Counted from the stretch's first letter, positions 8,587 through 16,496 are shown. The stretch: 50,592 nt of DNA from Bacteroidota bacterium (GCA_025963485.1 JAOQAO010000108.1:1-50592), one strand, 5' to 3'. The notes: generated from the letters alone by a model not told the origin. Numbers and translations: made by a program.

Positions 8587-10383
8587 ATGAAAAAACCACT
8601 TGGAGCAAAATGGCAACTTGATGTCGTTTTAGTAGTTGCAGTAAAGAATGAATTCATTGCATTATTAGACTGGGTGGCCCAGCTAGAAAAAAAACTTCCA
8701 CAAACAATTTATAGATTAGAAAATAATCAACTTGGCGATGCAGAAATAAAATTTGAAATTCTGCAACCGAGTGGAATAGTAATTCGATATCACGTATATA
8801 AATTACCTCATCCATCAATGGGGGGTGATGCAACTACTTTCATCGCGACTAAAGCAATTTATACAATAAAGCCTTTTGTCATTTGTATGATTGGAATATG
8901 CGCAGGGAATCCTTCTGAAACAAAATTAGGAGATGTGATTGTTGCGTCTGCAACAGTAAGGACGGATTTTGGAAAACTTGAAAAGCCTGACGATAAAGCA
9001 CAAAGCGAATTATTACAAGTTTCTACTAATCATTTCAACGGATTGAAATTTTCTCATAGAGTTAACACCAATATTCGCAGAGGGATTGATGGAAGTATAT
9101 TCAGACTTGGCGATTTAATGAGTGCTATCAAGGAATATAACAGCCTTAAATCACAGAGATTAAAAGATATATCAATTAAAGGGCATAAAGTTCTTCTAGG
9201 TATAATTGCATCCGGAAATCAGATTGTTAAAGTTAAAGGAGCCTTTGAGTATTTAAAAAATAAAATAGTGGGCAATGTGGGGGATGAAGACGAACGTATA
9301 TTATTAGGATTAGAAATGGAGGCCCATTCCTTAGCTTATGCAGCTAGTCAAGCTGGTAATGTAGGCTGGTTAATAGTTAAAGGAGTAGCTGATTATGCCG
9401 ACGGCAAAAAGAATGATACTTACCATGGAATTGCACTTTCAAATGCTTTTGATTTTATTAAGTGGATGCTTCCCCAGTCACTCGAACTTGGTTTTGGACG
9501 AGTAGGGCTTGAGAAAAAAGCCTTAGAAAAACTGCTAATTGTCAAAGAAGCTTATGAAAATGGTAAGATAGAAGAAGCTAGTGCGCAAATTAATGCCTTG
9601 TATGTCCAAGGTCTTCGTTCTATTGAAACGCGCAAGCTAATGGTAAAGTGCTTAATGCGGGCGGGTAAATATAGTGAGGCTGAAGATACTTTAAATGAAT
9701 ATAAGAAAAGAAGATGGTTCAATGACGCTCTTACTACAGAATTACTTGCTGAAATAAAATGGAGGGAAGGTGATAATAAATCAATGGAAGAAGTATTAGC
9801 AGAATTCAAGGGACCCGATACGAGTCAACTTCTTTATTTAAAAGCAATGTTACTTGTTTTTAAGGATTCCGCTCCCCAATCTCCTAATGATAAGGTTGAA
9901 AGACTGTTAAAGGCTGAAAAGCTTCTTGCGCAGGCAATTGAGCAATCAAAATCATCACCTCAACCCTTTTATGATGTAAATCATTATTTCGTTTGCAAGT
10001 TATTAGACAAGAGTAAGAGGATTAAAACTAAAGACTTAAATGCTTCTTATAAACGAGCATTATCTACCACTAGCGTTAACCTAAATGCACGAAGACATCG
10101 TGGGTTGATATACATGTATTATCTTCTGCTTTTTGTCATCGCAGATAAGGAAGATGAAGTAATAAAGTTCATTAAAAAGTATAAGGATCAAGATATAGTG
10201 GTGGCCTTAGATAACATTGATATGATTTATAAAAGAATAGAATTGGTCTATGCTGACAATATACCTAATGCCGAAAAGTATTTATTAAGACTATCAAAAT
10301 TTATTTGGAGTAAAAGAACTTACGGTAATGTAATAAGACCAGAAACCAGAGGACGCATGGAAGGACACAAAAAAATACGGTAA
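8587..10383 (+). CDS. Nucleoside phosphorylase-like domain fused to TPR-like repeats
   Basis: Residues 1-295 are a PNP/UDP-phosphorylase/MTA-SAH nucleosidase superfamily domain. They carry the phosphate/ribose-site strand MIGICAGNPSETKLGDVIVA (101-120), the ribose-contact segment GLEMEA (242-247) and VKGVADYAD (264-272), where Asp 269 is the usual base-protonating residue. Residues about 305-580 are helical, TPR-like (AYENGKIEEASAQINALY, MRAGKYSEAEDTLNEY). The family cleaves or phosphorolyses N-glycosidic bonds. Members fused to sensor repeats occur in antiphage systems, where some act as ATP nucleosidases; housekeeping members lack such tails. Here it sits among sugar- and methyl-transfer genes, so either a defence effector or a nucleoside-salvage step is possible. 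Confidence 0.8.
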   Translation: MKKPLGAKWQLDVVLVVAVKNEFIALLDWVAQLEKKLPQTIYRLENNQLGDAEIKFEILQPSGIVIRYHVYKLPHPSMGGDATTFIATKAIYTIKPFVICMIGICAGNPSETKLGDVIVASATVRTDFGKLEKPDDKAQSELLQVSTNHFNGLKFSHRVNTNIRRGIDGSIFRLGDLMSAIKEYNSLKSQRLKDISIKGHKVLLGIIASGNQIVKVKGAFEYLKNKIVGNVGDEDERILLGLEMEAHSLAYAASQAGNVGWLIVKGVADYADGKKNDTYHGIALSNAFDFIKWMLPQSLELGFGRVGLEKKALEKLLIVKEAYENGKIEEASAQINALYVQGLRSIETRKLMVKCLMRAGKYSEAEDTLNEYKKRRWFNDALTTELLAEIKWREGDNKSMEEVLAEFKGPDTSQLLYLKAMLLVFKDSAPQSPNDKVERLLKAEKLLAQAIEQSKSSPQPFYDVNHYFVCKLLDKSKRIKTKDLNASYKRALSTTSVNLNARRHRGLIYMYYLLLFVIADKEDEVIKFIKKYKDQDIVVALDNIDMIYKRIELVYADNIPNAEKYLLRLSKFIWSKRTYGNVIRPETRGRMEGHKKIR

Positions 10384-10387
10384 ATCA

Positions 10388-11626
10388 ATGAATACCCCAG
10401 AATCTAAATGGAATTCTATCGCAATAGTTGCAACAACTAAGAGCACGTTTGCCGGTGCAGCCACCATTAAATGCAGGTTTTTAGAGTACTTGCATAACCT
10501 CGGGTGCAAAATCACCTTGATTGTTGAAGACATACCGCCGGCATACAAAAAAATGAATTCAACATATTCATTAAATATTGTAAACCCATCTAAGGCTAAA
10601 AGCGCTAGCCAAGAAGCTAAGGAGTTATTGTATAATTATATAATAGAAGAAATAGTAGCTGAGGCAAAAGATTACCATTCTAAGGGGCAAAAGGTAATAA
10701 TATGGGGAAGCCATATGTTTCCATATGGTTGTGCTTGTTTGAAAGCCAAAGAAATATTAAGAAATCAAGGCATTGTAACTTCATTAATATTATTTCCAGT
10801 GGGTGCCGATATTTGGGAGATTGGGAAAGACACCCCCATTACCCTAATCGATCTTTTAAACTCTACGGAGGTTGATTTTCTAGCAACGTATTCACAAAAA
10901 TTTTCGGAAGAAATAAAGGTTTTTTTAAACTCTGCTAAGTCTATTGAATGTGTTCCGCCTTTTATTAATGAGAATCTATTTAGAAAATTTACAATACAAG
11001 AAAAGAACAAACGAAGAAAGGAACTTGGACTAGAGAAGGATTCACTGATTTTTATTAATCATTCAAATATGCGTCCTGTAAAAAGGCTCGATTTCACAAT
11101 TATGATTGCTGATGAAATTGCAAAATTGCGACAACATCAACCATGCCATCTATTATTAATCGGCCCTAAAATTCCGAGCCTACCAATAATCTCTCTCTCA
11201 ATAAATATTCATCAAATAGATACTATTAATGATGTAGAGACCTATTTACCAATAGCTGATTTTTGTATTAACACTAGTCTGCATGATTCCTTTAATACAG
11301 CCCTACTTGAGTCTATGTCTTGTGGAGTACCAACAATAACATCTGACAGACCAGCAATAGCAGAGGTTATTCGTGAGAATGGTGCTGGAGTCGTTTTTAA
11401 TACACATATACAATCAAAGGATCTACAATCTGAAATTTATGGGGATTACCCAATATCAAGTACAGAATATTTACGACTAATCAATCAGATTTCAAAACTT
11501 ACAGAAATTGAAATTAAGAAAATGCAAGACCTGGGCCAGAGAACTATCTCTGAGAATTACTCATTAAGTAGTGGGACCAAGCATTTGCGGAATTTAATTT
11601 TAAAGGCAGTTTCTGAAAAAGAGTAA
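10388..11626 (+). CDS. Glycosyltransferase, GT-B fold, family 4-like
   Basis: 412-aa GT-B glycosyltransferase. The C-terminal half shows the nucleotide-sugar-binding signature of GT4: SLHDSFNTALLESMSCGVPT, followed by SDRPAIAEVI, with the E-x7-E-type acidic residues. The middle segment FINHSNMRPVKRLDFTIMIA corresponds to the start of the C-terminal Rossmann domain. No signal peptide or membrane span is visible. It starts 4 bp after the phosphorylase-like gene and ends 2 bp before the nucleotidyltransferase, a strongly coupled arrangement. Donor and acceptor are unknown. Confidence 0.85.
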   Translation: MNTPESKWNSIAIVATTKSTFAGAATIKCRFLEYLHNLGCKITLIVEDIPPAYKKMNSTYSLNIVNPSKAKSASQEAKELLYNYIIEEIVAEAKDYHSKGQKVIIWGSHMFPYGCACLKAKEILRNQGIVTSLILFPVGADIWEIGKDTPITLIDLLNSTEVDFLATYSQKFSEEIKVFLNSAKSIECVPPFINENLFRKFTIQEKNKRRKELGLEKDSLIFINHSNMRPVKRLDFTIMIADEIAKLRQHQPCHLLLIGPKIPSLPIISLSINIHQIDTINDVETYLPIADFCINTSLHDSFNTALLESMSCGVPTITSDRPAIAEVIRENGAGVVFNTHIQSKDLQSEIYGDYPISSTEYLRLINQISKLTEIEIKKMQDLGQRTISENYSLSSGTKHLRNLILKAVSEKE

Positions 11627-11628
11627 AA

Positions 11629-12456
11629 ATGAAAGAGAAAGCTCTAGCTAAATTTGAAGAAATTATTACATGCTTTAATGACAGTCAAAAAGGCATCTTG
11701 CTCAATATTATATCGAGCCTCATCGCAAATCCCAATATTGATGGAATTATGATTGGTGGTAGTGTTGCTGATAGTACAAACGATGAGTTCTCCGATCTTG
11801 ATATTAAAGTTGCCACTGTTACTGAAAATTCCGAAGAAGTTGAAATAGAGAGAATAATGGTTCTCGCCAAATCCATTCCTACATTTACAGAGTATTCGAT
11901 TGCCTTTCGATTGCCTTTTTTCGGAGATTTAATAACCCTGTTTTTTGAAAACCTGGAATTTAGTGTCGATATCGGTTTCTTTTCGCCGAATAGATTAAGA
12001 AATACCCAGCTAGAACCTTACGGAATAATATTATTTGACGATTCAGGCTCTCTATCAATTAATCGAGATAATATACACATCTCGACTCTTACAAGGTCTT
12101 ATGAAGAGGAAATCTGGATTAGCTTGATGAAGGTTAACAAGGCTTTATTAAGAGGTAACTTATGGCGAGCTCATGAATACTTAGCAAGAAGTAGGAGAGC
12201 GACGCTCGGATTGACCCTAAAGCAATTAGGAAGAAAAATTAGATATGAAGGAAGGGAAGATCATAATATCGAAAAAACGTATGACACAAGTCATTTTAGT
12301 AAAACTTGGCCAAGCAATGGTTTACACTCGCTTAGTGCAAGCTCAATCGCTTTAATTGAATTGACTTATTCATTAGATATTCCTCCTCGGATACAAAAAA
12401 CACTTGATAGTTTAGTCAATAAGTTTAGGTATCACCTTTCTTGCACAAACCATTAA
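11629..12456 (+). CDS. Nucleotidyltransferase (Pol-beta-like, antibiotic NTase type)
   Basis: 275-aa protein with the polymerase-beta nucleotidyltransferase core. The helix-turn motif is IGGSVADSTNDEFSDLDIKV (42-61) with metal ligands Asp 56 and Asp 58, and the third acidic residue is likely Asp 114 (FSVDIGFF). The C-terminal half is helical (LWRAHEYLARSRRATLGLTL), as in aminoglycoside or lincosamide nucleotidyltransferases. It would attach an NMP to a hydroxyl of a small molecule or protein. The gene is packed 2 bp after the glycosyltransferase. It lacks the GS-x3-GT pattern of CBASS cyclases, so cyclic-nucleotide synthesis is not supported. Confidence 0.75.
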   Translation: MKEKALAKFEEIITCFNDSQKGILLNIISSLIANPNIDGIMIGGSVADSTNDEFSDLDIKVATVTENSEEVEIERIMVLAKSIPTFTEYSIAFRLPFFGDLITLFFENLEFSVDIGFFSPNRLRNTQLEPYGIILFDDSGSLSINRDNIHISTLTRSYEEEIWISLMKVNKALLRGNLWRAHEYLARSRRATLGLTLKQLGRKIRYEGREDHNIEKTYDTSHFSKTWPSNGLHSLSASSIALIELTYSLDIPPRIQKTLDSLVNKFRYHLSCTNH

Positions 12457-12489
12457 CATAAACTTCTTCAATCTAAAATTACCCATGCA

Positions 12490-13053
12490 ATGGACATAGA
12501 TCAAATTACACAAATAGTAGGTCATATTTCTAAGGATGAGGGTCTTTGGTTATCTCAAGTATCGGCAGATTGCCAAGTTCTTGAGATTGGATGTTTCCGT
12601 GGTAAATCAACGGCATATATTGCGTCCACCGCTAATTTTGTAGTCTGTTGCGATGGCTTTTGTGGTCAAAAAATTCTTAGAACTGATCAAAAGCCGGTTG
12701 ATTTTACAGAAGTTAAACGTGACTTTGAGAAAAACCTTAAAGCACTGGGGTTATATGACAGGATAAAATTATATCCCAAAATATCTGAATTAGCCTTTGA
12801 GGAAATATCGGTCAATCATGGTAAATCATTTCAAGTCGCTTTTATTGATGGCGGACATGATGAAGCGTCTGTTCTTGCAGATCTAAAATATTCTGATCTT
12901 ATTCTCAACGGAGGCATTATTGCATTTCATGATTATCATGACATAAGATATCCTGATGTAAAAAAAACTGTTGATAGATGGAGTTTAAACAATTCTTCAC
13001 GAATAAAAAAATTCTCGTCTATAGGTACTATTCAAGCATTTCATCTCCATTAA
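12490..13053 (+). CDS. Class I SAM-dependent methyltransferase (Methyltransf_24 type)
   Basis: 187-aa methyltransferase with motif I VLEIGCFRGKSTAYIAS (30-46) and the later motif FIDGGHDEASVLADLKYSDL (about 118-137). This IDGxH plus FHDYHD pair is typical of Methyltransf_24/TylF-like small-molecule O-methyltransferases, where the Asp and His residues bind a divalent metal. These enzymes are common beside glycosyltransferases. It lies 33 bp after the nucleotidyltransferase. The substrate is unknown. Confidence 0.8.
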   Translation: MDIDQITQIVGHISKDEGLWLSQVSADCQVLEIGCFRGKSTAYIASTANFVVCCDGFCGQKILRTDQKPVDFTEVKRDFEKNLKALGLYDRIKLYPKISELAFEEISVNHGKSFQVAFIDGGHDEASVLADLKYSDLILNGGIIAFHDYHDIRYPDVKKTVDRWSLNNSSRIKKFSSIGTIQAFHLH

Positions 13054-13075
13054 GTCCTTATCTAATGATTTTCTC

Positions 13076-13516
13076 ATGTGCTTCATCCAGGTGGATTATT
13101 TAAAAAATGCACCAACTTATCCTGAGAAGATCATTGCAGCTTCCTTCAGTAAATCTTCACAAAGGATAACAGAAGAAAGCGATCCAATAACTGAGGTATA
13201 TGTTGGACATGAAGATGATAGAATTCACATTTTGGTTTTTTTTAATGAAAAATCAGAATTTGACCCATATGTATTGACTGAAACAACAATGCAAGACAAT
13301 AAAATTGTTGTTGTAATCAATCTACTCCATCCTCATATTCAGGAAATGAAAAGCTCAGATTCTTTACTTAATTTTTTTAGACATTGTGTATATGATGGAG
13401 TTGCTGAATGGAAGGCAATAAAAATTCGAGGTAGTATCCAGCCCTATACCGTTAAGCTTTTCAAGGATGGGCTATTAAGAATCCCATTTGAAATAAAATC
13501 AAATAAAGCTGTTTAA
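13076..13516 (+). CDS. Hypothetical protein, 146 aa
   Basis: Not recognised. No signal peptide or membrane segment. It has alternating strands and helices (VYVGHEDDRIHILVFFNE, DNKIVVVINLLHPHI). The last part, from NFFRHCVYDGVAEWKAIKI onward, faintly recalls the tail of GHKL-type ATPase proteins, but the ATP-binding boxes are absent, so I give it no function. It is the last gene of the island operon, 22 bp after the methyltransferase, and ends 86 bp before the right attachment repeat. The position suggests cargo rather than mobility. Confidence 0.55.
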   Translation: MCFIQVDYLKNAPTYPEKIIAASFSKSSQRITEESDPITEVYVGHEDDRIHILVFFNEKSEFDPYVLTETTMQDNKIVVVINLLHPHIQEMKSSDSLLNFFRHCVYDGVAEWKAIKIRGSIQPYTVKLFKDGLLRIPFEIKSNKAV

Positions 13517-13529
13517 AAAATGGAGAATT

Positions 13530-13550
13530 TTCCCCCTATTCTTCCCCTTG
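13530..13550 (+). repeat. C-rich terminal motif, right copy
   Basis: TTCCCCCTATT followed by CTTCCCC; the 11-mer is identical and in the same orientation as at 6391-6401. It lies just inside the right core repeat. Confidence 0.35.
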
Positions 13551-13602
13551 TGAATTTAAACAAGAGCTAATGGAGTGTTATTCAATCAAATATGCCCTAA
13601 TA

Positions 13603-13625
13603 GTTCGAGCCCAAGAGGGGGAGCT
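13603..13625 (+). repeat. Right att-like direct repeat (partial tRNA-Asn 3' end)
   Basis: Second identical copy of the 23-bp tRNA-Asn 3' segment. There is no tRNA 5' half here, so it is a remnant site and not a functional tRNA. It marks the right edge of the island. Confidence 0.85.
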
Positions 13626-13633
13626 TCAAAATC

Positions 13634-13667
13634 AAGCGGTTAGAGATAAAACTCTAGCCGCTTTTTT
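13634..13667 (+). terminator. Strong intrinsic terminator, probably the original tRNA-Asn terminator
   Basis: AAGCGGTTAGAG (13634-13645) pairs with CTCTAGCCGCTT (13652-13663): 12 bp with one G-U pair and a 6-nt loop, followed by a T run to 13667. It sits 8 bp after the right att repeat, exactly where the tRNA terminator would be before integration. Confidence 0.75.
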
Positions 13668-13734
13668 ATTTTGCACAAGTATTTAGATACATTCTGAAAG
13701 CTATCTACACCTACTGCAGACCCGTCAATAGGAC

Positions 13735-14343
13735 TCATGTTAGATCATTCTCCATGGCATACTTGACCAGGGAAATAAGATTCTTGGCCTCTGTTTTCCG
13801 GTAAATATTTTTCCTGTGAGTTTCTACCGTGAAAGTACTCAGGCATAGTTCCTTTGCGATCTCAGCTGTGGTGTATTCCGAAACGATCAGGCGCAGCACA
13901 TCCATCTCCCGCCGCCCGAGGAGCGATTTTTTCTCATCCCTTTTGGGGGTTTCCAAAAGTGAAAAATATGTTTCTCCGTGTATCACTTTGTTGATACACC
14001 GTAGTAGTTCCTCCTTACCAGTATTCTTGAGTAAATACCCATAGGCGCCGTTAATTTTTGCATCATTTATAAATCTCTTTTCATCGATCATAGACAGGAT
14101 GATAAATTTAGTAGAGACCTGGTGCCTCAAACTAATGATTATCTGAATCCCATTTCTGATGGGCATCCTCATATCTATCAGAGCTATATCCGGTTTGAAA
14201 GCCAGAATATCGCTATAAGCACTTTCTCCGTCATTGGACGACCCCACGATGATGAGGTTAGGTTCGCTTTCGATCAGCAGCTTTAATCCGTCCAATACAA
14301 TTTGATGATCGTCGGCCATATAGATTGATATTGCTTTCTCCAT
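13735..14343 (-). CDS. NarL/LuxR-family response regulator
   Basis: 202-aa two-component response regulator. The receiver domain spans residues 4-120, with the acidic pair DD at 11-12, phospho-acceptor Asp 57 (PDIALIDMRMP) and the conserved Lys in YLLKNTG (about 105). The DNA-binding LuxR/NarL helix-turn-helix is at about 145-200 (LGRREMDVLRLIVSEYTTAE then STFTVETHRKNIYRKT). It starts 4 bp after the sensor-kinase stop, so the two are one transcriptional unit. NarL-type proteins bind 7-2-7 palindromes; two such palindromes occur upstream of this operon, at 16419-16436 and 16479-16496. Confidence 0.95.
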   Translation of the reverse strand: MEKAISIYMADDHQIVLDGLKLLIESEPNLIIVGSSNDGESAYSDILAFKPDIALIDMRMPIRNGIQIIISLRHQVSTKFIILSMIDEKRFINDAKINGAYGYLLKNTGKEELLRCINKVIHGETYFSLLETPKRDEKKSLLGRREMDVLRLIVSEYTTAEIAKELCLSTFTVETHRKNIYRKTEAKNLISLVKYAMENDLT

Positions 14344-14347
14344 TAGG

Positions 14348-15100
14348 TTATTTTGAGGGAAATTCTATAATGATAGTAGTGCCGCCCGGATGCGAATCAA
14401 TATGCAGGAATCCTTTGAAAACCTCAATTCTGCGCCGTACGTTATCCAGCCCGATACCCGTAGAGCTGACGGTGTGCTCGTTAAATCCGATACCATTGTC
14501 CTCAATGATTAGCTGGATCTTGTCATCAAATTTGTCAATTTGAATAGATGCGGCATCGGCCCGCGAATGCTTGTGGATATTATGGACCAGTTCCATTATT
14601 ATTCTATAAACAGGCATTATCAGCATTTCAGGCAGGTCGCCGGATTTGATCTCAAAACTCAGATTATAGACACATTTATTATGCCTGTTCAGTTGGTTGA
14701 GGTATTTTTCCACCGATGACTGCAGGCCTTCTTCATTGGTGATAGACAGTTTGAGGTTTTGTGATATCTCTCTAAGCTCAACAATAGTTTCATCTATACC
14801 CGAAAAGGTTTTCTCGATCAAGGCAGCATGTTCATGGACGCCATCGCTGATCATTATATATTCAAGATTCATTTTCAATCCTGATAATTTGGCTCCGATA
14901 CCATCATGTAGCTCAAGCGCAAGCCGCGTTCTTTCCCTGTCTTCGCTTTCTTTGATCGCATTTGTAATCTGAAGGCGAAAATCAGTCACTCTCTTTTGAT
15001 GGAGAAGGATATAACTGATCATAGCAAATACCAGCATGGCAACAAAAAGAGTCCCTACCAGATAATAAATAACTACTGTATTTGTTGCTTCTGAATACAT
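14348..15100 (-). CDS. Sensor histidine kinase (HisKA_3 / HATPase)
   Basis: 250-aa kinase with one membrane helix (about 10-33) and then a HisKA_3 dimerisation box, ERTRLALELHDGIGAKLSGL, with phospho-acceptor His 65. The C-terminal HATPase domain has the N box ELVHNIHKHS, G1 box DNGIGF and G2 box GIGLDNVRRR. The periplasmic part is only about 10 residues, so it can hardly sense by itself; the multi-pass protein encoded just upstream, whose 3' end overlaps this start by 28 bp, is the likely sensing partner. The kinase should phosphorylate the NarL-type regulator encoded 4 bp downstream. Confidence 0.95.
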   Translation of the reverse strand: MYSEATNTVVIYYLVGTLFVAMLVFAMISYILLHQKRVTDFRLQITNAIKESEDRERTRLALELHDGIGAKLSGLKMNLEYIMISDGVHEHAALIEKTFSGIDETIVELREISQNLKLSITNEEGLQSSVEKYLNQLNRHNKCVYNLSFEIKSGDLPEMLIMPVYRIIMELVHNIHKHSRADAASIQIDKFDDKIQLIIEDNGIGFNEHTVSSTGIGLDNVRRRIEVFKGFLHIDSHPGGTTIIIEFPSK

Positions 15101-15783
15101 CTGTAAGATTGTGCATAAAGAATGTTCGCCACCAAATTAATAAATCCGTGAGTATATAAACCTAACCTGCCGACACTTACCGCATTGGCTGTCAGATAGC
15201 GGATCATCATAAAGTAAAATATATTTACCGAGAAATAGAGCAACACACCAATACTGATCCAGAACATAGGATACTGCCAACTATAGTAGCTCAAATCTTC
15301 CTTTAGCATGTAATAGAAAAAAACAGAGGCGTAAATGACCATCGAAAAGGAAGCATACGTCCTGCTCAATGTATTGGGCTGCCATATCCCGTTTAGGTAA
15401 AAAACATCAAAAAAGGCCAAAGCAATAAAGATCAAAAAGTTAACCGGAATGATCAATTTAAGATTTTTATGCTTTGACAGATAGGCGTAATAAGTAAAGG
15501 AAAAAGCCATAAACTCCACAACTGTGAAAAGATGCAACCCAGGCATATTATTGCTGATGATGGACTTAAAAACACTCGCCTGGATCTCTACAATGCCGCT
15601 GAAGATGAAGAAATACAATAAAAACCGGAATGGTTTGTTTAGTTGTTTAAACCCTATCAGCCCGATCACAATAGGCAGCAAGATGCTGATTTGAGATAGC
15701 TTAATGTAAATAGAGGTAAACGTCATTGGGTCAAATTGTCGCTGGTATTTCCAAGATACATAAAATTCTATCTCTAAAGTCAA
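15073..15783 (-). CDS. Multi-pass membrane protein, probable sensor partner of the kinase
   Basis: 236 aa with about seven hydrophobic segments (ISILLPIVIGLIGF, FLLYFFIFSGIV, VEFMAFSFTYYAY, LIIPVNFLIFIALAFFDV, ASFSMVIYASVFFYYML, PMFWISIGVLLYFSVNIFYF and a last one near the C-terminus). No enzyme motif is visible. Such proteins encoded next to small HisKA_3 kinases are common in Bacteroidota, but their signal is not known. The annotated start lies 3 bp after the preceding gene; an internal ATG (MTFTSIYIKL, residue 20) is also possible. The 28-bp overlap with the kinase gene implies translational coupling. Confidence 0.75.
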   Translation of the reverse strand: MTLEIEFYVSWKYQRQFDPMTFTSIYIKLSQISILLPIVIGLIGFKQLNKPFRFLLYFFIFSGIVEIQASVFKSIISNNMPGLHLFTVVEFMAFSFTYYAYLSKHKNLKLIIPVNFLIFIALAFFDVFYLNGIWQPNTLSRTYASFSMVIYASVFFYYMLKEDLSYYSWQYPMFWISIGVLLYFSVNIFYFMMIRYLTANAVSVGRLGLYTHGFINLVANILYAQSYRCIQKQQIQ

Positions 15784-15786
15784 CCC

Positions 15787-16356
15787 TTATTTGGGTGGGG
15801 CAATCTGCAGTGTAACAAATGCACTGCTCGTCGATTTCAGGTTTCCGGTATTACTACAATTGTTGGGACATGGATCAGCATAGTCGTAATATGGATACTC
15901 ATCGTCGACAGTCAGGTCATCACTGCAATCCTCACATTCGGGATCGCTTCCCGCTGTGGTGCTCACTGCTATTATTGTCAGTTGGCCATCTTCATTTATC
16001 CCCGTATAAAAACGCACTCCATTTACCTCTGAGTAGTCTTCATACGAAGTGATCCCAAGCAAATTCAACAATGCGGCTTTATCAAAGCTCCATGAAATGG
16101 GAACCGTAACTTCATTATCCCCCATAGATCTAAACCTTGTAGTATATTCTATAGCCAGGGCCGGAGTTATCACTTCCGACGGCTTTTTCTCAGTATACCC
16201 TTCTTTACAAAATCGATGCTGATACGGCGGCAAAGATTTTAAGTATTCAAAAGCGCTATCATAAGCCCGCGATTGCATTTCGCCTCCGGGCTCAGAGGTT
16301 GAAGATGCTTGGGTGTTTTCATAACCTCTTTTTGCTTGTGATTCTTGTTGCTTCAT
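15787..16356 (-). CDS. Conserved Bacteroidota protein with Cys-Pro-rich tail, 189 aa
   Basis: First gene of the leftward regulatory operon. There is no signal peptide. The N-terminal 80 residues are polar. The middle reads GVRFYTGINEDGQLTIIAV, and the C-terminal part is acidic and Cys-rich (DPECEDCSDDL, then YDYADPCPNNCSNTG). Proteins with an 'RxYxGxxxxGxxTL' strand followed by a PCPxxC tail are frequent and uncharacterised in Bacteroidota; I recognise the type but know no function. The four or five Cys could bind a metal or act as a redox switch. Its promoter carries one of the two palindromic boxes. Confidence 0.65.
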   Translation of the reverse strand: MKQQESQAKRGYENTQASSTSEPGGEMQSRAYDSAFEYLKSLPPYQHRFCKEGYTEKKPSEVITPALAIEYTTRFRSMGDNEVTVPISWSFDKAALLNLLGITSYEDYSEVNGVRFYTGINEDGQLTIIAVSTTAGSDPECEDCSDDLTVDDEYPYYDYADPCPNNCSNTGNLKSTSSAFVTLQIAPPK

Positions 16357-16388
16357 TGCTATTATTTTTTTGGTTGTTTATAATGATG

Positions 16389-16419
16389 CAAATCTAGCCT
16401 TGGGGATACCCTCAGGCAA
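16389..16419 (-). promoter_or_regulatory. Promoter of the leftward two-component operon
   Basis: On the minus strand: TTG (16419-16417), 20 bp, TAGATTTG (16396-16389), a perfect TAnnTTTG box. The start would be near 16382, about 25 nt before the ATG at 16356. Confidence 0.75.
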
Positions 16420-16436
16420 TACCTACTCAAGGGTAT
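16419..16436. promoter_or_regulatory. Palindromic operator box 1 (NarL-type 7-2-7)
   Basis: ATACCTACTCAAGGGTAT. Its core TACCTAC-TC-AAGGGTA has the 7-2-7 inverted-heptamer layout used by NarL-family regulators. It directly abuts and slightly overlaps the -33 TTG of the leftward promoter, centred about 45 bp before the predicted start. Confidence 0.65.
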
Positions 16437-16478
16437 ATTCCGATCTGTCTTTATGCTCTGATACTTCATATATGGAAT

Positions 16479-16496
16479 ATACCTACCATAGGGTAT
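16479..16496. promoter_or_regulatory. Palindromic operator box 2 (NarL-type 7-2-7)
   Basis: ATACCTACCATAGGGTAT, matching box 1 at 15 of 18 positions and placed 60 bp from it. It abuts the -33 TTG of the rightward promoter exactly as box 1 abuts the leftward one. Confidence 0.65.

Larger units (their letters stand above)
6253..13625. mobile_element. Integrase-less genomic island inserted at tRNA-Asn
   Basis: Bounded by two identical 23-bp copies of the tRNA-Asn 3' end, so excision would restore one tRNA and remove 7350 bp. The interior is visibly richer in A+T than both flanks and carries one seven-gene rightward operon plus about 670 bp of non-coding DNA after the tRNA. No integrase, excisionase, relaxase, replication gene or transposase is visible. 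It could be mobilised in trans by another element's integrase, or be a decayed remnant that lost its integrase. The hairpin after the right repeat is probably the original tRNA terminator. Confidence 0.75.

Noticed and set aside
11629-12456. CBASS cyclic-nucleotide synthase
   Set aside because: The nucleotidyltransferase motif lacks the GS-x3-GT pattern of CD-NTases, and no CBASS effector, Cap2 or Cap3 is adjacent.
13603-13625. A second tRNA
   Set aside because: Only the T-loop and 3' acceptor strand are present; it is an attachment remnant.
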